Shown one piece after another: positions 56,630-64,000 of a stretch of 64,000 nucleotides of DNA. Position 1 is the first letter of the stretch; each line of letters begins with the position of its first letter. Both the position numbers and the translations under genes were made by a program. The notes beneath the pieces are model-generated. The model saw only the letters and a program-made list of their open reading frames with translations, made no database searches and was not told where the DNA came from. The stretch lies in NCBI RefSeq assembly GCF_958450345.1, contig NC_088781.1:22349857-22413856 (forward strand), written 5' to 3'. This DNA is from Calliphora vicina. Taxonomy: Eukaryota > Arthropoda > Insecta > Diptera > Calliphoridae.

Positions 56630-57748
56630 TGTTACGAAATTTTACTTGAATTCAAATATAACGATTTTAACGGCTGATTTAAAAGTAGCCTAATTCTTTC
56701 AAATAACAGTGCTGTAATAGCAAACTATAACATATCTGTGGGCATTATTAACATTGAATAAAAGCTTTCAGTTGACTATTGATCGTAAGTTGGCAACGCT
56801 GTTTGCTGCGACCGTATATTCGAATTCGAATATTCAGTTAAAGAACATTGTAGAAAGTACACCACAGATGGCGTATGTATTAGAAACCTCTAGACAGTTA
56901 AAGAGAAATCTAGAGTGCAGATGGCAGTGTTATAAATAGTGGCAGAGGTTGCAGTCGTTAGTCAGTTTGATCAGAGACGCTTTTCGAATAAACATCAACT
57001 GAGTGTGCTATGTTTTTCAAGTGAATTCGTGTACATTATAAAGTGTGTTTGTATTTCTGCGAATTTATAAACGTGTATAAAAAAACATTGAGTGTCTATT
57101 TAATTCTAAGAACGGCTGGAGCGATTTGTCTGATTTTTTTTATTCGATTCGAAATTTTCAGGAGATGGTTTGTAAAGAAAAAAAAATTCAAAAATTCCGG
57201 GAAAAACTCGGAAATTCTGTTTTTTGTGAGTCCAGTCCAGAGGTTCGCAAAAATAAATCCCCTCACCAATACACTTACTCTCACCAACACATTCAATTCT
57301 TTATTTTATTCAGTGCACCTACAAACACACAAATACAAAAACTGAAAAAATAAAGAAAAAGTCATACACCAGTGCTCATGCGTATTCCTAGTTGTATCGT
57401 TGAGTGGACAACGACTACTAAAATGTAAGAGCATAAGAATACGTGTGATTTTATTTTCCACAATTGTGGTATGGGCTGCGCATTACTGGTCCAGTCAACG
57501 GTAATAAAATAAGCTCCCTAAAGTATGCAGTACAAATATAGATATTTTATTTGCAAATAAATAAGAACAGGCTGGTGTGAGTGGGTTGGAGAAACTTGAA
57601 GAACAAAAAACATTAGTAACTGCTAGTTTTAAATAAATAAAGAGTTGTTACAATTTTCAAACTACTAAACGGCTTTTATTTGCAATCAAAAGTATCCGGT
57701 TTATTTAAAGGAAATAAACCAGCGTTTTGAAAAGGTTAAAACGTAACA
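56630..57748 (+). mobile_element. LTR, family E, copy 5, with unrelated insertion
   Basis: TGTTACGAAATTTTACTTGA to AAACGTAACA, ATAT on both sides (56626-56629, 57749-57752). Between AGTGTCTATTTAATTCT (about 57109) and TTTTAAATAAATAAAGAG (about 57628) lies some 520 bp not found in copies 1-3. The ORFs at 57043-57353 fall in this insert and show no domain. Clearest copy for the LTR promoter. Confidence 0.85.
56931..56967 (+). promoter_or_regulatory. LTR promoter: TATA box and initiator
   Basis: TATAAATAG at 56931-56939 is followed by an arthropod initiator, TCAGTT, at 56962-56967. The A of the initiator is 33 bp from the first T of the TATA box, the usual spacing. It lies where an LTR's U3/R border is expected. 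Confidence 0.65.
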
Positions 57749-57752
57749 ATAT

Positions 57753-59874
57753 TAATTTAACCAGAGCACCCTGACAGCAAAGTTTTCCAAAAAACATAAA
57801 CGAATGACTTCAGAAAATTTAATTGTTTAGCAAAATGCCAATAGATGTCAATAAATTATGTTTTAAGTACTATAGAAAAGGTGGTTAGAAAAGTGACCAC
57901 CAAAGAGTTAAACTTACTTACAAAGTTTTAAAAAATTTTAGGTATTTTAAATTTGTTTAAATAATTTTAAGTTTCTATCTGATGAATCCTTTATTTGCTG
58001 TTCCTTCTACTATAATTCCTTACTTTAGTGTTAATGCTAAAGCAACTAAATTTGCGAAACATATTTAATTAAAATAGTTGACCAGCTTAGTATTATTCAA
58101 AGCTTTACAGTGGCTTCCTTTAACAAAAAGAATGCTTTTATTTACTATTTAAAACCGCTACTGCTTTTACACATTTCGCTTACTTACATAGAAAAACATT
58201 TCAATGTTAAATAATAAAACCCCTGACACATTGGCTTTATGCGCAAACATCTAATTTTAGTTGTTGCAGTTGATTCCCTCTTCCAGTTCACATCAAAAGT
58301 TCTTCATGCTCAACTAATTTTTTTGTACAACAAAATTCTGTTACACCATCTATGATTATGTTGTACTGTACGCTTTGCTGTGATGCACGAAAAAATAAAT
58401 AAATAAAACGAAAAAAAACTTATAATTTGCATCTCAAAATGAGCAACATTTTATGCTGATGCTGCAGCACACAGGAGTGGCAAGAGTTTAAAAAAAAAAT
58501 ATAGTTTCAGGGCGGTTGTTATGGTTAGGGGAGAGCTCTACTTTAAAAATGTTGTATATTTAATTAACATTTGAGATGTTTTCACACGATATGTGAATTG
58601 AGTTGTAAAGAGGGTCGATAATTTGGCTACACGTAACAGATTTTTATGGTGTTAAGTGAATTTTGATGTTTTATTTTGGCAAGCAATTAGTATTGTCCTC
58701 TAATTGTTCAAATCTTTAATTTAAAAATTTAGTTCTGTAAAAGCAGACCTGCCTATTGATTCCATCACTGCCAAAAGTAACATTCAATCATCTGAACTAA
58801 TTATGCTGATTGCTAGGCCTGGAGTTTGAGCAACAGTAACTGCCGTATCAACTTAACGAACTTCCAACGAATAGTAACAACAGTTGTTGTCTGTCATAAA
58901 CTTTTTGTTTAGTTGGCTGTTTTTCTGTTGATTTTTTTTTGTGGGTCCTTTTTCTGTTAAACTACGACTCAACTAACTTTTCATTTTCATGCTGCTCTTT
59001 TTTCTGTTGTTGTTTGAAGAACAAAACAAAAAAAAAAAAATGAGGAAAAAAGTCAGCCAGCCACCACCATGATGAACATGATGCATCATTGTGGTTCTGT
59101 GAACATATTCAACGTCACACAATGTCCTAGAAAATGAAAATAAAAATGTGTTTACTTTAAACTGGAGCGATACGAGTAGCGTAAGTAGAGTATAGGATGG
59201 CTGCTGCATGCATGTTCACTTACCTTCTAATGTTTGTTTGTTTGTTTGCTTGATTGTTTGTACTACAGCTTGAATATCCTTACATATGAATTTAGGAACT
59301 AAACTATACTATAGTAACAAGCAGTTATATTTTTTGGCATCATTTTAATGCGGAAATATACACATTGCCAACATTTTGTTAAAAGAATGATGATATAAAA
59401 AAAAAGAGTAGATTAAAACACACAAAAATATAAAAGAATATATACAGGAATATGAGTAGAATGAAGGTTTTAAGGAGAAAGAGTGCATGAAAGCAAAGAA
59501 ATGTAGTAGGAAAACATTTATCCTTTCATTGCATATAAGAATTATTACATACAACTGAGTTAAAATCGCTTATTTGTTACAAGGTTTCCTTTTATGCTTT
59601 TTGTATGCTTATGTGTTCTTTTCTACACACTGCATGTTTAAGGAATGAGGTTTTAATTTGAGATATTATTTAGATTTTCCCAGCAGAATAAGTTCTTTTC
59701 ACCAAGATAAAGCTTTACTTTGAAGTTGTTAACTTTTTTAGAAAATTTTGAGATATTTATGATCAATCTCCTTTTCTCGGTTTAACGACTATTTACAAAG
59801 TTATAACTTTTATGTCATTTTGAAGGGTACATATCTGTCATTTATTCTCATTTAGTTATTACAACAAGGTTTTT
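57753..59874. other. Gene-free stretch, largely single-copy
   Basis: No known repeats except a short family I module at about 59750-59830 (TTTTCTCGGTTTAACGACTA). The minus-strand ORF at 58973-59209 (78 codons, one MMHHVHHGGG stretch) has no initiator context or domain that would support a gene. Could be intron of an unseen gene. Confidence 0.4.
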
Positions 59875-60660
59875 TTTTTTGCTTCGAAAATGTCAAATTT
59901 TGTGCTAACAAAGCGTCATATGCGGGAAGTTTTGCTTTACTTCTTTAATTTGAAAAAAGTGCCGGTGAAACACACCAATTGCTCACCAAAGCTTAAAGTG
60001 AATGTGTTTCATGGGGTTCAACGTGCTAGAGATGGTTTGTGCGGTTAAGAAGTGGAGATTTTGACACGGAAGACATAGATCGCACAGGCCTGCTAAAAAA
60101 TTTTGAAGACCAAGTATTGGAGGCATTACTCCATGAAGAGCTTGCAAAATAATTGGGAGCTATTCCATCAGCAATTACAAAACATTTTCCAGCAACAGTA
60201 TTCATCCAAAAGAAGGGAAATTGTGTACCATACGATTTGAATCTGAGAGACATTGAAAGACGATTTTGTGTGACTGAAATGATGGTTGAACTCTATAAAA
60301 GAAAATAATTTTTGCACCGAAACATTACCTGTGATGAAAAACGGATCCATTACGATAACCCGAAACGCAGGAGATCATATGTGAGCCCGATCAACCAGCC
60401 AATTGACACCAAAGCCAAATACCAATGGCCCTAAGGTAAATCTCTATATTTGATGGGAGCAAAAGGGTCCTATATAATATGAGCTTCTGAAATCTGACCA
60501 GACCATCAAAGGGAACCTATACCGAATGCAAGCGATTCGTTAAAGGCATGAAACTGTAATATTCCATCATGACAACGCTCGGCCACATGTTGCAATACCT
60601 GTCAAAATGTATTTACAATAAAGTGGTTGGGAAGTTTTGCCTCATCCGCCTTATAGTGGG
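59875..60660 (+). pseudogene. Mariner transposase pseudogene M6
   Basis: Contains the clearest transposase start of the M family: ATGTCAAATTTTGTGCTAAC reads MSNFVLTKRHMREVLLYFFN. It continues through the HTH region, a weak first catalytic region (VMKNGSIT, the Asp and EKW are lost) and an intact second Asp block FHHDNARPHVAIPVK, and breaks off at LPHPPYS just before the third Asp. Stops and frameshifts occur throughout. The 5' inverted repeat is absent; a detached one lies at 60797-60830. Confidence 0.8.
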
Positions 60661-61137
60661 ATAAGATTTTATCACAATGGGATCAGATTTGAATGGAGTG
60701 AGCAGTTTGAGGAGCAGCAGCCCATGGAACCCATGATCAGTCATAATTCAACAAATAAGAGCTCAATCGATAAATGAGATTGATCTGCAATCACTCAAAC
60801 CTATTGGGTATATGATCTAAAAATACGGGATATTTTCAACCATTTAGCATTTATTTTATTATGTACACCGACCCACAACAACTCTTTTGAGGACAAGAAT
60901 GAATCAAGCCAACTTCGGATAATCTGTTCAGAGAGCGTTTATAGACCGAAACAAATGGTAGAAGATGGTAGGGTTAAATACTTTACCCGGTTAAAGTATC
61001 ATTATTATTTGAGAAATTTTCCAATTTTTAGGATTAATCCCTAATCGGATTAAATAATACAGATAGTTAATTTATTGTCACTTTTGGTAGACTTTTAATC
61101 ATGGATGGTGTTATTAAATCAGGTCCCGGTGACTTTT
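60661..61137. other. Spacer with an isolated mariner end
   Basis: CTATTGGGTATATGATCTAA followed by AAATACGGGAT (60797-60830) is a decayed mariner terminal repeat. The rest has no gene. Confidence 0.45.
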
Positions 61138-61769
61138 TATACCCTTCACCTTCGTGAGAAGGGCATATATACATTTGTCATTCCGTTTGTAATTTCCACA
61201 ATATAATTTTCCAACCCTATAAAGTATATATGTATATTCTGGATCCTTATAGATTAAGCCATGTCCGTCTGTCTGTTGAACTTTCCGGAATTCTTCCGGC
61301 TCGGTTCCTATCGAGAAAATCGGTCCACAAATGACTGAGATATAAGGAAAAAACCAGGACAACCTCGATTTTTTACCTATTTTTGACCTATGTATATCTG
61401 GATAGTCAATTATATAGACAATATGGATATCCAATGATCAAAACCCTTTGCAACGACGTATATAAGACCATAGTAAGTTGGATCTACAATGGATCAAAAT
61501 CGGAAAAAATATTTTTTAACCCGAATTTATTTTTTACCAAAAGTTTTTTTTTGCTAAATATTAAAAAAAAATAAAAAACAAAAAAAAAATTTAATATTTT
61601 AATATTCGAAAAAATTTTTATTCCAAAAAATTAAAAAAGCAATTTTGGAAAAGAAAATTAATTTTGTTTACCCAAAAATATTTAAAATTTTTATTTTGAA
61701 GTATAATTTGGTGAAGTGTATATAGGATTTGGCACAGCCGAAAATATGTATGTAGCATTCTTACTTGTT
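61138..61769 (+). mobile_element. DINE-1-like family A element, complete
   Basis: 5' TATACCCTTCACCTTCGTGA, CTATAAAGTATATATGTATA, GCCATGTCCGTCTGTCTG, reversed core GATTTTCTC..TGTGGACCGAT, ATAATTTGGTGAAGTGTATA, decayed hairpin GGCACAGCCGAAAA and CATTCTTACTTGTTC. Somewhat diverged from the copy at 48652. Confidence 0.8.
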
Positions 61770-61789
61770 CAAGTTTCATTTGAAACTGG

Positions 61790-62345
61790 CAATTCTTCGA
61801 ACTCGAACTAATTTCCGTTGAAAGACTTTATTTAAATGTTCAGCAAATATCGATTCCGTTTTCTCGACTTAACGCTTATTTACAAAATTATTAACGATTA
61901 TATTAATTTTGAATTTTTCGTTCAGGATTATGAGAGATCACCGGTATCCTTTTTCCCAATTAAACGCTCTTTTCTAAGCTAATTTTCTCAATTAAAACTT
62001 TATTTACAGAGGTTATATCGATATTTGGTCAGAATTATGAGTGATCACAGACCGATATACTTTTCTCGATTTAACACTTATTTACAAGGTTTTTCGTTTT
62101 CCATACAAAACTGCTATTTTTGGTCAGAATTATAAGTGATCACAAGCATATCTACATTTTTCTTACTTACATAAATATTAAAAAATTTTGAAGTTTTCTC
62201 GATTCAGAATTATGAGTGATCACTGATCGAGCTCCTTTTCTCGATTAAACACCGATTTATAAAATTAATTCCGATTTCATATACTTTCAGTTTTTCGTAT
62301 AAAATATAGGTTTTTGGTCAGAATGATCACAGATCGAGATTAATT
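61790..62345. repeat. GTGATCAC-module repeat (family I), main array
   Basis: Five modules of 80-107 bp; the GATCAC core recurs at about 61937, 62043, 62138, 62218 and 62325. Typical module: TTTGGTCAGAATTATGAGTG, ATCACAGATCGAGCTCC, TTTTCTCGATTTAACGCTTA, TTTACAAAATTATTAACGA. Non-coding. Confidence 0.75.
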
Positions 62346-62944
62346 TGCCGAATAAACTATTGTTTTGAAAATAATTCAAGATTTAGATTATTCACATCTG
62401 AGTATGGCCTAAATCTAATACTTCTTTAATCGTCTCACAGTATAAAACTTGTTTAGTTGAAATAAAACTACCTATCCATTATAAGGGTTTACCTTTTACA
62501 CATTTTTTTTTAGCTTGGAGTTACATACATTTTCTACAGCGAACAATTTATTCTTTCCTTTTCGTTCAACTGTCACAATGAATTGTTCATTTTTCTTTTT
62601 TCAAATTTTCTCTTGCAATGTCTGTGTACTCGTATGTGATTGGTGGCAGCAGTATCTTAGCTCTTTTGTATTGTAGATCATTTTTATATATATTGTAATA
62701 CTTATTTCAAAATAAACAACATAGAAAAGGAAGTCTTAATAATCTCTTTTGTATTTGAATACATACATGTGGGTATATTATAAGCGGACATAGGAACATT
62801 TATTTTTATGATATATGTTTCAGAATAATTTCTAATCATACAAAAATGGAAAGTAATAAAACCATAAAAAGTTTGTGACTGATGAGGATGACTATTAAGG
62901 ATTAATGAAAGATACAAATTAAACTACTCTCAATTTTGTCATTC
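62346..62944. other. Gene-free stretch
   Basis: AT-rich, no exon, repeat or motif recognised apart from chance ORFs. Confidence 0.4.
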
Positions 62945-63208
62945 TGAACAAAAATAATATTACACATTTGTAATACGTTTCATGAGCTGACCCACTCACA
63001 ACTCGCTGTTACTACTTATATACACAGCGCCATCCTCTAGAAGTTTCATGAATAATCTAACGAAAAAACTCGGATTTCCACAATGATAGATGATCATATT
63101 GCTTATAAGTAGACATTTCTACTGGTGGATATGGTTATAAACTTTATGAATGTTGCAAACAGCCGTTACTGACCGTTAAATTCAAATTGATAAGGAAATT
63201 TCGTAACA
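62945..63208 (-). mobile_element. LTR fragment related to family E
   Basis: Minus-strand LTR start TGTTACGAAATTTCCTTATC, followed by a TATA box (GTGTATATAAG, about 63011-63024 on the plus strand as CTTATATACAC) and, about 31 bp on, GGGTCAGC as initiator. ATAT flanks the end (63209-63212). Sequence diverges from copies 1-5, so it is a related family. The other LTR end is not visible. Confidence 0.6.
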
Positions 63209-63229
63209 ATATCTTTATTAAAAACTAGG

Positions 63230-64000
63230 ACAATGAACATTTTGAACCAAACATGCATTAGCAATAAAATATGCAAAAATATCTATGAGTCGATTGAAAC
63301 GCAATATTTATATGAAAATACACAGCATGGGGAAATTTTTTTCAAAATTCAATCATTCAAAAGAACAGCTTACACCACTCAATTTTATGTATATCACTCA
63401 AAAAACAAAAATTTTGTGAAAATGAGCGAATTCACTTAATTGTGAATAGATTGGAAAGTAATTTATAGATTTTTACGATCGATATCTCATTTTGTTCCTA
63501 TTATATGTAGCTTTGCGATAAAGCAATAAATATGAACAATTTCTGCCGATTTCGATTTTTCCTGAGTTTTTTAAAACAAAAAAATTTGCTATTTTCACGT
63601 AAAAAATTTATTTTTTGCTTCAGTTTTTTATTATAACTCCGAAACTACTGAGCCGATTAAAACGCAGTATATTTATGAAAATTTGTTCAGAGCTTGGGGA
63701 AAAAGTTTTCAAAATTCAATCATTCAAAAGAAGAGCTTACACCACTCAATTTTATGTATATCACTCAAAAAACAAAAATTTTGTGAAAATGAGCGAATTC
63801 ACTTAATTGTGAATAGATTAGAAAGTAATTCATAGATTTTTACGATCGATATCTCATTTTGTTTCTATTATATGTAGCTTTGCGATAAAGCAATAAATAT
63901 GAACAATTTCTGCCGTTTTCGATTTTTCATGATTTTTTTAAAATAAAAAAATTAGCTATTTTCATGTAAAAAATTTATTTTTTGCTTGAATTTGTTATTG
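63230..64000. repeat. 366-bp satellite, array 2 (runs off the window)
   Basis: Two units and the start of a third, in the same orientation as 27746-29520; the GCGAATTCACTTAATTGTGA landmark starts at 63426 and 63793 (367 bp apart). The two short ORFs here (63233-63439 and 63615-63806) repeat with the unit and are not genes. Confidence 0.9.

Noticed and set aside
57043..57353. Overlapping ORFs of 66-100 codons on both strands
   Set aside because: They sit inside an LTR copy and its insert and show only AT-driven Lys/Phe/Leu composition.
58973..59209. 78-codon minus-strand ORF with MMHHVHHGGG
   Set aside because: No start context, splice sites, domain or flanking exons support it; the His run comes from an ATG/CAT-rich stretch.
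7519..60660. An intact, active mariner transposase
   Set aside because: Every copy has stops, frameshifts or a missing catalytic Asp or end; only M2 keeps second and third Asp motifs, still with broken frames.

Overview
The window looks like a piece of an AT-rich, repeat-laden genome of a higher fly (Diptera, Brachycera; a calyptrate fly would fit, but the species cannot be told from this sequence). The grounds are fly-like intron/exon genes, several decayed mariner transposases, many short repeats with the sub-terminal inverted repeat plus 3' hairpin layout of Drosophila DINE-1/Helentron-derived elements, and long stretches of simple AT-rich DNA. There are no operons, ribosome binding sites or other prokaryotic features. 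No tRNA, rRNA or CRISPR array was seen.

Genes. Only two are convincing. (1) A six-exon plus-strand gene at 40688-43925 encodes a BAR-domain protein of the FAM92/CIBAR family (fly Fam92), a partner of Chibby at the ciliary transition zone. An RFX X-box-like site lies about 110 bp upstream of its ATG. (2) A two-exon minus-strand gene at 45221-45872 encodes the coiled-coil protein HSBP1 (heat shock factor binding protein 1). They are convergent, and a 31-bp minisatellite lies between them. Two further first coding exons are plausible but unassigned: a signal-peptide exon at 9788-9851 (-) and a 38-codon exon ending in a strong splice donor at 52447-52561 (+).

Rest of the window. From 1 to 40 kb: a 31-bp satellite (1-365; inverted at 11.8-12.5 kb), hAT-like MITEs, DINE-1-like elements of at least four families, mariner pseudogenes, nested DNA transposons at 21.5-23.9 kb, a 366-bp satellite (27.7-29.5 kb), a truncated non-LTR retrotransposon (32.4-32.8 kb), solo LTRs, and an array of palindrome-bounded repeats (37.5-39.9 kb). 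From 46 to 64 kb: a MITE, an irritans-type mariner remnant, complete DINE-1-like elements, a solo LTR split by a 1.1-kb hAT MITE with a perfect 8-bp target duplication, a DNA transposon interrupted by a DINE-1-like element, another long LTR copy, and the 366-bp satellite again at the right edge.

The layout is one of successive nested insertions around two small single-copy genes. No transposase or reverse transcriptase here is intact. I found no convincing new multi-gene system. The best leads are the possible X-box in front of the ciliary gene, the 31-bp repeat arrays, the common end structure of the DINE-like families and their junctions with mariner fragments, the constant ATAT target of the LTR family, and the two orphan coding exons. 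Family assignments come from reading motifs by eye, without database searches.
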